Below the pieces are notes generated by a model. That model did no database searches and was not told where the DNA came from. It saw nothing but the letters and a program-made list of their open reading frames with translations. Shown here in pieces: positions 44,119 through 52,997 of a stretch of 64,000 bases of DNA (within the stretch, counting starts at the first letter, position 1; every line of letters begins with the position of its first letter). Both the position numbers and the translations under genes were made by a program. The DNA comes from Afipia sp. (GTDB taxonomy: Bacteria; Pseudomonadota; Alphaproteobacteria; Rhizobiales; Xanthobacteraceae). Location of the stretch: the NCBI GenBank assembly GCA_024508675.1, contig JANINQ010000018.1:52308-116307 (forward strand), in the 5' to 3' direction.

Positions 44119-45050
44119 GCGGCTCTCTCAAGTGAAGGAAGCACGGCCTCGATTTCCTTGCGATGGGCTTCGAGAAACTTCGGCAGCTTCAAGTCCTGGC
44201 CGAGTGTGGCCACAGGCTCATCCACGGCAAAGCCGGGCTCATCCGTCGCGATTTCGAACAGCACGCCGCCGGGTTCGCGGAAGTAGATCGAACGGAAGTA
44301 ATTCCGATCCTTCTGCTCCGTCGGATGCTGGCCATGGGTCTCGACCAGCTTTTTCGCCATCTCGGCCTGCTCGGCATCGTCCTTCGCGCGGAAGGCGATG
44401 TGATGGACCGAACCGGTGCCCTGCCGTCCGGGCAGGAAGCCCTTGGCCTCATAGATGTCGACCACGCCACCCGTGTCGCGGCCAGGCGCCTTGAAGCGGA
44501 TCACCGATCCTTCGCGTGCGATTTCCTCGAAGCCGAACACATCGGTCAGGATCGCGCCGGTTTGTGCTGCGTTGTCCAGCAGCAGGGTGACGCCGTGGAA
44601 GCCGCGGATCGCGTGCTCCGCCGGGACTTCGCCGTTGCTCCAGCCGGGTTCGTTCTCGAGGCCGGGGATGCCGACGAGGGCGAGGCTCATGCCATCCGGA
44701 TCAGTGAATGGCAGCACGGATTCGCCAAAGCGCTTTTCAAGCGCTTCATGGGCGATGCCCTTCTCTATGAAGCGGTGGGTCCAGTAGCCAAGCGACCGGG
44801 CGGGAACGCGGAAAGCGGTCTGCTGGGTCTGGCCGACGCCGCCACGGCCCGGGGCCGCACCTTCCCACGGGAAGAACGTGAGGATCGTGCCAGGGCTGCC
44901 GGCCTCGTCGCCATAATAGAAGTGATAAGTGCCGGGATCGTCGAAGTTGACGGTCTTCTTGACGAAGCGCAGCCCAAGCTGCCGGGTATAAAAGTCGAAA
45001 TTCTGCAATGCGTTACCGGCGATTGCGGTGACGTGATGAATGCCAGACAT
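44115..45050 (-). CDS. Ring-cleaving dioxygenase, VOC family (PcpA/MhqO-like)
   Basis: This 311-residue protein is built of two VOC modules. Metal ligands by comparison with PcpA are His6 in IHHVTAI, a His in GSVHHIAFRAKDD and Glu in GGVLFEIATDEPG. TYHFYYGDEAGSPGTILTFF is a family hallmark. Members open hydroquinone-type rings with Fe(II). ATG at 45050 (MSGIHHVTA) follows AGGAGA; a longer frame to 45083 is not used. It is divergent from a LysR gene and coupled to the esterase downstream. Confidence 0.87.
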   Translation of the reverse strand: MSGIHHVTAIAGNALQNFDFYTRQLGLRFVKKTVNFDDPGTYHFYYGDEAGSPGTILTFFPWEGAAPGRGGVGQTQQTAFRVPARSLGYWTHRFIEKGIAHEALEKRFGESVLPFTDPDGMSLALVGIPGLENEPGWSNGEVPAEHAIRGFHGVTLLLDNAAQTGAILTDVFGFEEIAREGSVIRFKAPGRDTGGVVDIYEAKGFLPGRQGTGSVHHIAFRAKDDAEQAEMAKKLVETHGQHPTEQKDRNYFRSIYFREPGGVLFEIATDEPGFAVDEPVATLGQDLKLPKFLEAHRKEIEAVLPSLERAA

Positions 45051-45188
45051 GGTCGTCTTCTCCTGCATGAAGAGGCGTATCAACCTCGGTTGCAGGGATA
45101 TTGGTGTTCTTTAAAATAAGGACAATCTGCGCTTTTGTGGCGTCTCTGTCTATGATTTGATGACAATCAATTCTCTGCGGGGATTCCC

Positions 45189-46112
45189 ATGGACAAGCTG
45201 GCCAGCCTTCGGGCGTTTGTGAAAGTCGTTGAACTCGGCAGCTTCTCCGAAGCCGGGCGTCAGCTACGGCTCTCCCGTTCGGCGATCAGCAAATATGTCG
45301 GCGAACTCGAGCAGAGCCTTGGCGTGCAACTGCTGAACCGGACCACGCGCCACGCCAGTCCTACCGAAAACGGCCAGCTGTATTTCGAGCGCGCGCTGAG
45401 CATTCTGGCGGATATCGATGCTGCGGATCAGGCCGTTGCACATCTCCAGTCGACACCGCGCGGACTCCTTCGCGTGAATGCGCCGATGTCCTTCGGCACC
45501 CTGCAGCTTGGCACCGCCATCGCCGACTTCATGGAGATCAATCCCGAGCTTCAGATTCATCTGGTGCTCAGCGACGAACAGGTCGATCCCGTCCAGGGCG
45601 GATTCGATGTCACGTTACGGATTGCGGATCTTGAGTCATCGAGCCTGATCGCGCGCAAGATCGTGCCGATCGAACGCGTCATCTGTGCGTCGCCTTCCTA
45701 CCTGAAACAGCACGGCATTCCGGCTCACCCGAATGCACTGCGCGGTCATGTCGCGCTGACCTACGGATTCCTGCTTACAGGCAATCAGTGGAAATTGATC
45801 GGCAAGGATGGCGATCACTGGATTCAGCCGTCGTGGCTTTTGTGCGCCAACAATGCCGAAGTTCTGCGCGATGCCGCGGTGAAGGGAAGGGGTATTGCGC
45901 TATTGCCGACATTCATTGCCGGTGAAGCACTTCGTTCGGGAAAACTGGAGACCGTGCTCGACGATTACAAGGCGCCACCGCTGACGCTTTATGCGATCTA
46001 TCCCCCGACGCGGCATCTCGCCGTCAAAGTCCGCCTGTTCATCGATTTTCTTGTGGAGCGCTTCAGTTCCGGTCTTGAAGGCTCTTTGAAGCCGGCATTG
46101 ACGGTCAGGTGA
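45189..46112 (+). CDS. LysR-family regulator (CrgA-like)
   Basis: This 307-residue LysR protein begins MDKLASLRAFVKVVELGSFS with helix-turn-helix to about residue 60 (QLRLSRSAISKYVGELEQSL), a pattern of the large CrgA-like subgroup. ATG at 45189 follows GGGGA. It is divergent from the dioxygenase/esterase pair across 138 nt and very likely regulates it in response to quinone-like electrophiles or an aromatic ligand. Confidence 0.9.
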   Translation: MDKLASLRAFVKVVELGSFSEAGRQLRLSRSAISKYVGELEQSLGVQLLNRTTRHASPTENGQLYFERALSILADIDAADQAVAHLQSTPRGLLRVNAPMSFGTLQLGTAIADFMEINPELQIHLVLSDEQVDPVQGGFDVTLRIADLESSSLIARKIVPIERVICASPSYLKQHGIPAHPNALRGHVALTYGFLLTGNQWKLIGKDGDHWIQPSWLLCANNAEVLRDAAVKGRGIALLPTFIAGEALRSGKLETVLDDYKAPPLTLYAIYPPTRHLAVKVRLFIDFLVERFSSGLEGSLKPALTVR

Positions 46113-46161
46113 CTTGCGCTCAAACACCTTTCCTGACTGCTATCCTCACAAGGTACATAAA

Positions 46162-47064
46162 ATGAAAAAAAGTGTTGGCATCGTTGGCGTTGGCATCATG
46201 GGCACGGCCATGGCGCGCAATCTGTGTCAGGCCGGTTTCGATGTCGTCGGATACGACCCTGTCCCGCAAGCCCTTGTGCGCCTCGAAGAGGTCGGGGGCC
46301 GGGCGCTGGCTTCGCCGCGTGCAGTCGCGGAAGCTGCGCCTGTTATTATCATGTCGCTTCCCAAGGCCGAAGCTCTGACGGAAGTGATCGGCGGAGATAG
46401 CGGCATCGCTCGCGCAGCAGGTAGCGGGCAGATTGTCATCGAATGTTCGACGCTGCCACTTGATATCAAGCGTATGGCTCACGATGAGATGGAAAAGTAC
46501 GGCAAGATTCTGCTCGATTGCCCGATCAGCGGCACCGGCGCACAGGCTGTCAACAAGGATCTCGTCATTCTCGGCAGTGGCGACAAGGAAGCCTTTGAGC
46601 GTTGCTCTGCGGTCTTTGCTGGCATGTCGCGCGTTCAGCACTATCTTGGCCCTTTCGGCCGCGGCAGCGTCATGAAGTATATCGCCAATCACCTTGTCAC
46701 GATCCACAATGTCGCCGCGGCAGAGGCAATGGTTCTTGGCATCAAGGCCGGGATCGATCCGTCGCTGGTTTATGACACGCTTGCGGACAGCGCCGGAACA
46801 TCACGAATGTTTCAGATGCGCGGTCCATTGATGCGCGATGAGAATTACGACATTCCCACAGCCACCATTCGCATGCAGCTCAAGGACATCGCAATCATCG
46901 ATGCATTTGCGGACGGCCTCGATTGTGCGCTGCCCGTCTATGCGGCTGCATCGCAGATCTATCATGCTGGCGCGGCGCTCGGCCGCAGAGAGCAGGATAC
47001 CGCTGCGGTATGTGCCGTCCTCGAAACGATGCATGGAATTGACCGCAAGAAACCAGCGTCGTAG
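46162..47064 (+). CDS. 3-hydroxyisobutyrate dehydrogenase-family oxidoreductase
   Basis: This 300-residue beta-hydroxyacid dehydrogenase has NAD(P) motif VGIVGVGIMGTAMARN at residues 5-20, substrate loop DCPISGTGAQA at about 119-129 and catalytic Lys172 in GSVMKYIANHL. ATG at 46162 gives the proper N-terminus; the frame extends to 46114 without support. It oxidises a beta-hydroxyacid to a beta-keto acid or semialdehyde. The next gene, 60 nt on, is a BKACE enzyme, repeating the dehydrogenase/BKACE pairing seen at 41-43 kb with a different dehydrogenase family. Confidence 0.88.
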   Translation: MKKSVGIVGVGIMGTAMARNLCQAGFDVVGYDPVPQALVRLEEVGGRALASPRAVAEAAPVIIMSLPKAEALTEVIGGDSGIARAAGSGQIVIECSTLPLDIKRMAHDEMEKYGKILLDCPISGTGAQAVNKDLVILGSGDKEAFERCSAVFAGMSRVQHYLGPFGRGSVMKYIANHLVTIHNVAAAEAMVLGIKAGIDPSLVYDTLADSAGTSRMFQMRGPLMRDENYDIPTATIRMQLKDIAIIDAFADGLDCALPVYAAASQIYHAGAALGRREQDTAAVCAVLETMHGIDRKKPAS

Positions 47065-47124
47065 GTCACTTGTTCCCATCGTATTCAATTCCTGAAGACA
47101 TCTGATCGAAAGGGTTGGGCTGAT

Positions 47125-47958
47125 ATGGCCGATCTCGCAATCATGGTTGCGCCGAATGGCGCCCGCAAAGGCCATGCTGAACATCCCAACCTGCCGCTGA
47201 CGGCAGATGCGATTGCTACAGATGCCCATGCGTGTGAGGCCGCGGGTGCTCAGGCTATCCATATGCATGTTCGCGATGACAACGGCCGACATACGCTCGA
47301 TGCCTCCCGCTACCTGGCAGCGATCGAGGCTGTACGGCGCACCACAAATCCGGAATTTGTTATCCAGATTACAACCGAAGCGGTCGGCATGTTCAGGCCG
47401 CATGAACAGATTGCGGTGGTGCGTGCCGTGCGGCCTGAAGCTGTCAGCATTGCCACGAAAGAGTTGATCCCGGACGCGGAATCCGAAGCTGCTGCAGGAG
47501 CACTTTATCACTGGGCTTATGAGCAACGCATTGCCATTCAGCACATTGTCTACGCGGCCGGTGAATTCGATCAGCTTCTCGATCTGATCGGGCGAGGGAT
47601 CATCCCTGGGCACCGCCATTCGGTGATCTTTCCGCTTGGGCGTTACGCGACGGATCAGGAAAGCGATCCTGCCGAACTTGCGCCATTTGTCGCGAAAGTG
47701 CATGAGAGCGGCGGTGCAGCACGGTTCGACTGGTGGGTTTGTGCGTTCGGTGCGTCGGAGACTGCTTCGCTCGTGGCATCAGCCGCCATGGGTGGACATT
47801 GCAGAATCGGATTTGAGAACAGTTTTATCAATGCAGATGGCACGCGCGCGGAGAGTAATGCAGAGCGTGTGAGGGATTTGCGTGCAGCCTTGAGCGGTAT
47901 TCATCGTTTGCCGTCGTCGCGTACTGACGTCTTGAGGGTGCTGGGCAAACCCGACTAG
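47125..47958 (+). CDS. BKACE beta-keto acid cleavage enzyme (DUF849), second copy
   Basis: This 277-residue member of the 3-keto-5-aminohexanoate cleavage family is shorter and divergent from the copy at 42079. Zinc ligands are His46 and His48 in AIHMHVRDD and Glu231 in RIGFENSF, followed by the shared AESNAERVRDLRAAL. It should use acetyl-CoA to cleave the beta-keto acid made by the dehydrogenase upstream. The different active-site surroundings suggest another substrate than the first copy. Confidence 0.88.
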   Translation: MADLAIMVAPNGARKGHAEHPNLPLTADAIATDAHACEAAGAQAIHMHVRDDNGRHTLDASRYLAAIEAVRRTTNPEFVIQITTEAVGMFRPHEQIAVVRAVRPEAVSIATKELIPDAESEAAAGALYHWAYEQRIAIQHIVYAAGEFDQLLDLIGRGIIPGHRHSVIFPLGRYATDQESDPAELAPFVAKVHESGGAARFDWWVCAFGASETASLVASAAMGGHCRIGFENSFINADGTRAESNAERVRDLRAALSGIHRLPSSRTDVLRVLGKPD

Positions 47959-47987
47959 CATTCGTCAAACCATCAATCCTTTCAATG

Positions 47988-48005
47988 ACCGCACATCGGT
48001 GCGGT
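47988..48005 (+). terminator. Small hairpin after the second BKACE gene
   Basis: ACCGCAC and GTGCGGT arms enclose ATCG, 30 nt after the BKACE stop. There is no T-run, and GTGCGGTGC recurs nearby at 48022, so termination is doubtful. Confidence 0.3.
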
Positions 48006-48072
48006 GCCATGCCACGCATTTTGTGCGGTGCATCCGGACTCAATCCGCTTGCATTCGCTTGGGCGCTGCGTT

Positions 48073-48090
48073 ATTTATCGGGTGATAAAT
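48073..48090. promoter_or_regulatory. 18-bp operator, site 1 of 3 (ATTTATC-GGGT-GATAAAT)
   Basis: Perfect 7-bp arms around GGGT lie 33 nt before the VOC gene. The site is 14/18 identical to the site at 63901 and shares the core ATCG...GATAAA with that at 55319. A TetR gene ends the downstream operon, so autoregulation is likely. Confidence 0.65.
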
Positions 48091-48123
48091 CAAGAAACGC
48101 AGTCAGACTTCGGGAGTAGAGGC

Positions 48124-48633
48124 ATGAAGGTTCTCGGTTTCAATCATCTTTCCGTCGGCGCCAAGGATCTGGAAGAGTCCGCTCGCTTCTATCAAACCGT
48201 CCTCGGCATGGAATTGATCCCCACTTACAATTTCGGGTTCAAGACCAAATACTTGCGATGTGGCGATCTTCAGCTTCACCTCTTTGAACTTGAAGACAGC
48301 GTTCCGGTCTATCAGCACTTTGCACTCGACGTGGATGACTTTCACGCAGCCTACGAAAAGGCGAAAGCGATCGGGGCTCTGGATTCCAAGGCATTCCGGA
48401 ATTCGGTCAATGAATTGCCCGATGGCTGCGTTCAGATGTACCTGCGCGACCCCGCCGGCAATCTGATCGAAATCGATTGGCCCGATGTGAGCACGCTGGA
48501 CCGTTCGCGAATTCCGGAAATGAAGTTGCTCTCTGAATTCGCAACCCAGGATGATGAAGGGCTGAAAGCGTCACTGTATCTTGATCGGCCGCACATCAAG
48601 CCGAATGCTCCGAGAAAAGCCGCGTCGCGATAA
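48124..48633 (+). CDS. VOC-superfamily protein (glyoxalase/dioxygenase-like)
   Basis: This 169-residue VOC protein has likely metal ligands His8 (GFNHLSVGAKDL), His65 (VYQHFALDVDDF) and Glu116 (GNLIEIDWP). Single-domain VOC proteins of this kind include lyases, isomerases and extradiol-like dioxygenases. It heads an operon with a two-component flavin monooxygenase and a TetR regulator, so it may act on the hydroxylated product. ATG at 48124 follows GGAGTAGAGGC. The extra C-terminal 40 residues are not part of the metal site. Confidence 0.83.
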   Translation: MKVLGFNHLSVGAKDLEESARFYQTVLGMELIPTYNFGFKTKYLRCGDLQLHLFELEDSVPVYQHFALDVDDFHAAYEKAKAIGALDSKAFRNSVNELPDGCVQMYLRDPAGNLIEIDWPDVSTLDRSRIPEMKLLSEFATQDDEGLKASLYLDRPHIKPNAPRKAASR

Positions 48634-48650
48634 TTGGTACGGAGGCGATC

Positions 48651-49865
48651 ATGTCAGGCAATGTCCATAAGCTGGATCGGCGCGGTCAGGGCGATCTATA
48701 TGCGGAAATGTTGCAGCGAGCTCATGCGCTCGTTCCAAAGCTGCGTGAACGCGCCGCAATCACCGAGGAAATGCGCCGTCTTCCGCCAGAGACGGAAAAA
48801 GATCTTCACGCGGCGGGTCTGTTCAGGATTTTGCAGCCCAAGCGTGTCGGCGGTTCCGAACTTGACTATGTTGCGCTGGTTGACTTCGCCGAAGCGATCG
48901 CGCTCGCCGATGCATCCGTTGCCTGGAATCTGGCGAATCTTGCAAGCCATCACTGGATGCTCGGTATGTTTGACGAGCGGGCGCAGGATTTGATCTGGAA
49001 GGAAAGCGTCGACACCCTGATTGCGTCGTCGTTCGTGTTTCCCGCCGGTCGTGCCACCCGGGTGAAGGGCGGATACAAGCTGTCCGGTCGCTGGCCGTTC
49101 TCATCGGGCGTCGATTCAAGCGCTTGGAACATGCTTGCCGGGATCGTGTCCTCGGAGGACGATGCCGATGGTGTGGAATATCGCGTGTTCCTGCTGAAGC
49201 AGGATGACTACAATCTCATCGACACATGGAATTCGACAGGTCTGAAGGGAACTGGATCGAACGATGTGGAAGCCAAGGATGTGTTCGTTCCTGAGCACAT
49301 GACCCTCGCGGTGAAGGATGTCGGCGGCGGTCCCACGCCCGGAAGCGCGGTCAATCCCGGGCCGCTCTACGCTCTTCCGGTGTTCTCGCTATTCCCGTTC
49401 GTTCTGTCGGGTGCCGCACTTGGCAATGCCCAGGCTTGTCTGGACGATTACGTCGAGATCGCCCGGCATCGAGCCTCGACTTACAACCGCGCGAAGATTG
49501 GTGATTTGCAAACGACACAAATCAAGATCGCGGAAGCCTCGGCCAAGATCGACGCGGCTCGCCTCATCATGCGGCGGACCTGTATCGACGCGATGGCAGA
49601 CGCCCAGCGAGGAGAGATCCCATTGCTGGCGGAGAAGACTAGGTATCGCCGCGATGGTGCTTACGCTGTCGGTTTGTGTACCGAAGCCGTGTCGCTGTTG
49701 TTTTCGGCAAGCGGCGCGCGGGGCCTGTATACGACGGGGGCGCTTCAAAGGCAGTTTCGCGATGCGCATGCGATCAACGCGCATATCGCGTTTAGCTTCG
49801 ATGCCGCCGGAACGAACTACGGCCGCGTCGCGCTCGATCTGCCATCCGAAAATCTGACCCTTTAA
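48651..49865 (+). CDS. Flavin-dependent monooxygenase, acyl-CoA dehydrogenase fold (HsaA/HpaH-C2-like)
   Basis: This 404-residue group D flavin monooxygenase has an N-terminal helical domain (to about 120), a beta domain with YKLSGRWPFSSGVDSSAWNM, and a C-terminal helical domain ending RDAHAINAHIAFSFDAAGTN. That ending is shared with p-hydroxyphenylacetate hydroxylase C2 and HsaA rather than with true acyl-CoA dehydrogenases. It uses reduced flavin from the reductase encoded next (11 nt gap) to hydroxylate an aromatic or heteroaromatic compound. IacA and indole oxygenases also belong to this fold, so an indole-like substrate is possible. Confidence 0.87.
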   Translation: MSGNVHKLDRRGQGDLYAEMLQRAHALVPKLRERAAITEEMRRLPPETEKDLHAAGLFRILQPKRVGGSELDYVALVDFAEAIALADASVAWNLANLASHHWMLGMFDERAQDLIWKESVDTLIASSFVFPAGRATRVKGGYKLSGRWPFSSGVDSSAWNMLAGIVSSEDDADGVEYRVFLLKQDDYNLIDTWNSTGLKGTGSNDVEAKDVFVPEHMTLAVKDVGGGPTPGSAVNPGPLYALPVFSLFPFVLSGAALGNAQACLDDYVEIARHRASTYNRAKIGDLQTTQIKIAEASAKIDAARLIMRRTCIDAMADAQRGEIPLLAEKTRYRRDGAYAVGLCTEAVSLLFSASGARGLYTTGALQRQFRDAHAINAHIAFSFDAAGTNYGRVALDLPSENLTL

Positions 49866-49876
49866 AAGGGTGAGCC

Positions 49877-50416
49877 ATGGCTGCTGTGTCTCATAATTCG
49901 CCCGAGTTCGGGACGGAACTTTCGAGCGATAGTTCCTCTATCGATCCTCGCGATTTTCGCAATGCGCTCGGCTCTTTTGCCACCGGCGTCACGGTTATCA
50001 CGGCCGCTGCGCCGGATGGCAGGCAAGCCGGGCTGACCTGCAATTCGTTTGCTTCGGTTTCGCTTAATCCGCCATTGGTGCTCTGGAGCCTGGTGATCTA
50101 TTCGCCGAGCATGAGTATTTTTCAGGATGCCAGCCATTTTTCAGTCAATGTGCTTGGCGCTTCGCAGCAGGCGCTCGCAACGCAGTTTGCCACGCGCGCC
50201 GAAGACAAGTTTGCAGGTGTCAGGTGGGAGCCCGGCCTGGGTGGTGCCCCGGTTCTGGCCGATGTTGTGGCCACATTCCAGTGCCGGACCGCCGATCGCT
50301 ATTACGGGGGGGACCATGTAATTTTCCTTGGTGCAGTGGAATCTTATGCGTACAACCGGGCAGAGCCGCTGTTGTTCGCACGCGGCAGTTTTGGCCGGTT
50401 CGTTTCCGGGGCTTGA
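49877..50416 (+). CDS. Flavin reductase (HpaC/HsaB-like)
   Basis: This 179-residue FMN-binding split-barrel flavin reductase shows FRNALGSFATGVTVITAAAP, LTCNSFASVSLNPPLVLWSL and FSVNVLGASQQALATQFATR, all typical of this family. It supplies reduced FMN or FAD to the monooxygenase just upstream. ATG at 49877 follows AAAGGGTGAG. The TetR gene starts 14 nt after its stop. Confidence 0.92.
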   Translation: MAAVSHNSPEFGTELSSDSSSIDPRDFRNALGSFATGVTVITAAAPDGRQAGLTCNSFASVSLNPPLVLWSLVIYSPSMSIFQDASHFSVNVLGASQQALATQFATRAEDKFAGVRWEPGLGGAPVLADVVATFQCRTADRYYGGDHVIFLGAVESYAYNRAEPLLFARGSFGRFVSGA

Positions 50417-50430
50417 TCCCGCAGGTTTTC

Positions 50431-51129
50431 ATGGCAAAGAAGTCCTCCTCCGTTACACGTGTGAAGCAGAAGCGCCTGTCTCCCGAAGAGCGGCGTCAGG
50501 AGTTCGTCCGCAAGGCAACCGAGTTTTTTTCCGAAGAGGGATTTGACGGAGGGACGCGCGAACTTGCCCGCCGATTGGGCGTGACTCAGCCGCTTCTGTA
50601 TCGTTATTTTCCGAGCAAAGAGGAACTGGTCAAGGAAGTATACCGTAAGGTTTACCTCGAGCCGCTCGATACGGGCTGGGAGAAACTCCTCACCAACCGG
50701 TCACGTCCTATTCGCGAGCGACTGATCCAGTTCTATGAGGCTTACACAAACGTCATCTTCTCGCGAAAGTGGCTGCGGATTTATCTGTTCTCAGGCCTCA
50801 AAGGTCTGGACATCAATCGCTGGTATGTGGGCGTTGTGCGCGACAAGATCCTGACGCGCATCATCAAGGAGTGCAGATTTGAAGCGGGCTTGCCGACGCA
50901 GGCCAAACCCACAGCAACTGAAATTGAGATGGCATGGGTCTTCCACGGCGGTATCTTCTACTACGGGGTGCGGCGATACATCTATGAGATGACGCCGCTC
51001 CAGGAGAAGGAAGAGATGATCGCCAATGCCATCGATGGTTATCTCGCCGGGTTTGCGCGCATCGCCAGTTCCGAGGCCAGAAAGCCGGTTGTGAAATCAA
51101 ACCGGCTCAATGCGGCCGCTCTTCGCTGA
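50431..51129 (+). CDS. TetR-family transcriptional regulator
   Basis: This 232-residue regulator has the TetR helix-turn-helix at about residues 20-68 (GTRELARRLGVTQPLLYRYF, then PSKEELVKEVY) and an all-helical ligand domain. It is the last gene of the VOC/monooxygenase/flavin reductase operon, so it probably represses that operon. The 18-bp palindromes at 48073, 55319 and 63901 have the size and symmetry of TetR operators, making this protein the best candidate to bind all three. Its 3-prime end overlaps the convergent Gfo/Idh gene by 33 nt. Confidence 0.88.
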   Translation: MAKKSSSVTRVKQKRLSPEERRQEFVRKATEFFSEEGFDGGTRELARRLGVTQPLLYRYFPSKEELVKEVYRKVYLEPLDTGWEKLLTNRSRPIRERLIQFYEAYTNVIFSRKWLRIYLFSGLKGLDINRWYVGVVRDKILTRIIKECRFEAGLPTQAKPTATEIEMAWVFHGGIFYYGVRRYIYEMTPLQEKEEMIANAIDGYLAGFARIASSEARKPVVKSNRLNAAALR

Positions 51130-52086
51130 TCGCTGAATGGCTTCGAATGTGCGGACGTTGGTGAGCATCTCATCATACGTGACCGGATAGGCAGGTCCGC
51201 CCAGCGCGGCACGGGCGAATGCTTCCAGATTATCGCGCACAGCTGGATGCGGTTGATAATAGCTTGTTTCCGCCGGTCGATCGCGCAGAACGCGAGTCAC
51301 GTCCCAGCCGGTTGGATTCTCCGGGTGTGTCCGGTCGCGGATTTCCATCCAGCCTTTCGATCCGAGCAGCGCTAGCCGGCCCATGAATGGCGTCGCCAAG
51401 ACTGCATTCAGCGTCGCCGAGGTGCCGTTTTCAAAACCGATGCTGATCGAAAGCGTGTCGCCGTTTGCAAAGTGGCTGCCGAGGGTGGCGAGACGTGCCC
51501 AGACATGGGTGGGCTTTCCCAGCATCGCAATCGACAGATCGACGAGATGGATGCCGGTGGCCGATAGCGGGCCGACGGGATTGACCGTATTTGACAGGCG
51601 CCAGTTGTCGGGAGGCAGGTTAAGGAATTTGTCCTGACTGAAATTGCCTTCCAGGACCAGTGCGTTGCCAAATTCTCCGTGGGCGAGTCGCCGGCGCATT
51701 TCAATCACCGCCGGTTCAAAGCGCCGCTCATGACCGATGCCAAGCTGCACCTTGGCTGCCTTGATCGCCGCGATGGCGCGTTCAGCGTCGGCCCCTGTCG
51801 TGCAAAGCGGCTTTTCGCAAAAAACGTGACGCCCCGCTTGCGCCGCGGCTTCGATCTGACGGGCGTGATGATCCTGCGGTGTGCAGAGGATAACCGCGTT
51901 AATATCGGAACGCGCCAGTGCATCCTCGAAATGTGCCGACGTTTCGAGTCCCAACGCTGCCCCCTTTGCGCGCATCGGTTCGAGAGGATCGATGCCAAGC
52001 ACCGGTTTGATGACATCGCTGGTCGCGAGATTGCTGGCGATGGTTTGTCCCCACCATCCCAGCCCGACAATGGCGGCCCGGATCAT
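51097..52086 (-). CDS. Gfo/Idh/MocA-family oxidoreductase
   Basis: This 329-residue NAD(P)-dependent dehydrogenase has an N-terminal Rossmann domain (AAIVGLGWWGQTIASNLA) and the CEKPLC motif whose Lys is in the active site; NVVNPVGPLS-like and HLVDLSIAMLG segments lie in the C-terminal domain. The family oxidises sugars, inositols or reduces imines and biliverdin-type rings. It is the third gene of the LLM-monooxygenase operon (18 nt after the deacetylase-like gene) and its role in a non-sugar pathway is unclear. Confidence 0.87.
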   Translation of the reverse strand: MIRAAIVGLGWWGQTIASNLATSDVIKPVLGIDPLEPMRAKGAALGLETSAHFEDALARSDINAVILCTPQDHHARQIEAAAQAGRHVFCEKPLCTTGADAERAIAAIKAAKVQLGIGHERRFEPAVIEMRRRLAHGEFGNALVLEGNFSQDKFLNLPPDNWRLSNTVNPVGPLSATGIHLVDLSIAMLGKPTHVWARLATLGSHFANGDTLSISIGFENGTSATLNAVLATPFMGRLALLGSKGWMEIRDRTHPENPTGWDVTRVLRDRPAETSYYQPHPAVRDNLEAFARAALGGPAYPVTYDEMLTNVRTFEAIQRSAKSGRIEPV

Positions 52087-52103
52087 ATTGTGCGTTCCTG
52101 AGT

Positions 52104-52979
52104 TCAGGTTTTGGCCATCTGGCCGCGATACCAGTCACCGATCTCGCTGGCTGTCATCAGCGCCACGCCATCGTGGCCGATCACGTAATCGAGCAATTGT
52201 TCGAGATACTTGATCCTGTGCGGAACGCCGGTGATGTAGGGATGAATCGAGATCGCCATCACGCGAGCGTTCTCTTGGCCCTCAAGATAGAGCCGGTCGA
52301 ATTGATCGATGCCGCGGCGCAGGAACTGGTCCGATGTCATGTGCTGCAGTGCATGGACGACGATGTCGTTCGTCTCGACAGTGTAAGGGATAGTCGTAAT
52401 CGTTCCGTGAGGTGTTTCAATATCCTGCGGGAGATCGTCGATCACCCAGTCCGCGACATACTCGATGCCGTTCAAGCGCAGGAGATCGAGTGTTTCGCTG
52501 GTTTCGGTCAGACCCGGACTTTCCCATGACCGGGGTGCCTTACCTGAAAACTTCGCGATGGTGTCGACCGCGCGCTTGATTGCGTCCCCCTGATCTTCGA
52601 GCTTGTGCATCGGGCCTTGCAGGAAGCCGTGACCCATGAATTCAAATCCGGCTTCGCGCGCTGCCGCCGCGACGCGCGGATAGGACGTGCAGACGTTTCC
52701 ATTGATGGCGAGCGTGGTCGGAATGTTTCTGTCCGTCAGCGCCTTGAACTGACGCCAGAAGCCGGCGCGCATGCCGTATTCATGCCACGCCCAGTTCGGT
52801 ACATCGGGAAGAAGCGGCTGCCCCATCGGCGGGCTGAGGACTGTGCGCGGCATCGCATTCTCGATGCGCCATTCCTCGACGTTGAGAATAACCCAGACCG
52901 CGAGTTTCTTTCCGCCGGGAAGCGTCAGCTTGGGACGATCAATGAGGGCCTGATAGGGAACACGATCGGTGAGGGCCAA
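52104..52979 (-). CDS. Polysaccharide deacetylase-family (PuuE-like) amidohydrolase
   Basis: This 291-residue NodB-fold protein is of the cytosolic branch that includes PuuE allantoinase. Features are LAINGNVCTSYPRVAAAARE, FEFMGHGFLQGPMHKL, and ISIHPYITGVPHRIKYLEQL near the C-terminus. There is no signal peptide, arguing against a role on wall polysaccharide. Metal-free PuuE-type members hydrolyse cyclic amides or ureides. Between an LLM monooxygenase and an oxidoreductase it could open or deacylate a ring-derived amide, which is an inference. Confidence 0.8.
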   Translation of the reverse strand: MALTDRVPYQALIDRPKLTLPGGKKLAVWVILNVEEWRIENAMPRTVLSPPMGQPLLPDVPNWAWHEYGMRAGFWRQFKALTDRNIPTTLAINGNVCTSYPRVAAAAREAGFEFMGHGFLQGPMHKLEDQGDAIKRAVDTIAKFSGKAPRSWESPGLTETSETLDLLRLNGIEYVADWVIDDLPQDIETPHGTITTIPYTVETNDIVVHALQHMTSDQFLRRGIDQFDRLYLEGQENARVMAISIHPYITGVPHRIKYLEQLLDYVIGHDGVALMTASEIGDWYRGQMAKT

Positions 52980-52997
52980 TGGAATGCTTTCTTTTTG

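Noticed and set aside
48651..49865. Fatty-acid acyl-CoA dehydrogenase
   Set aside because: The C-terminal pattern and adjacent flavin reductase point to a group D flavin monooxygenase.
52104..52979. Cell-wall chitin or peptidoglycan deacetylase
   Set aside because: It has no signal peptide, it resembles the PuuE-like cytosolic branch and sits in a catabolic operon.
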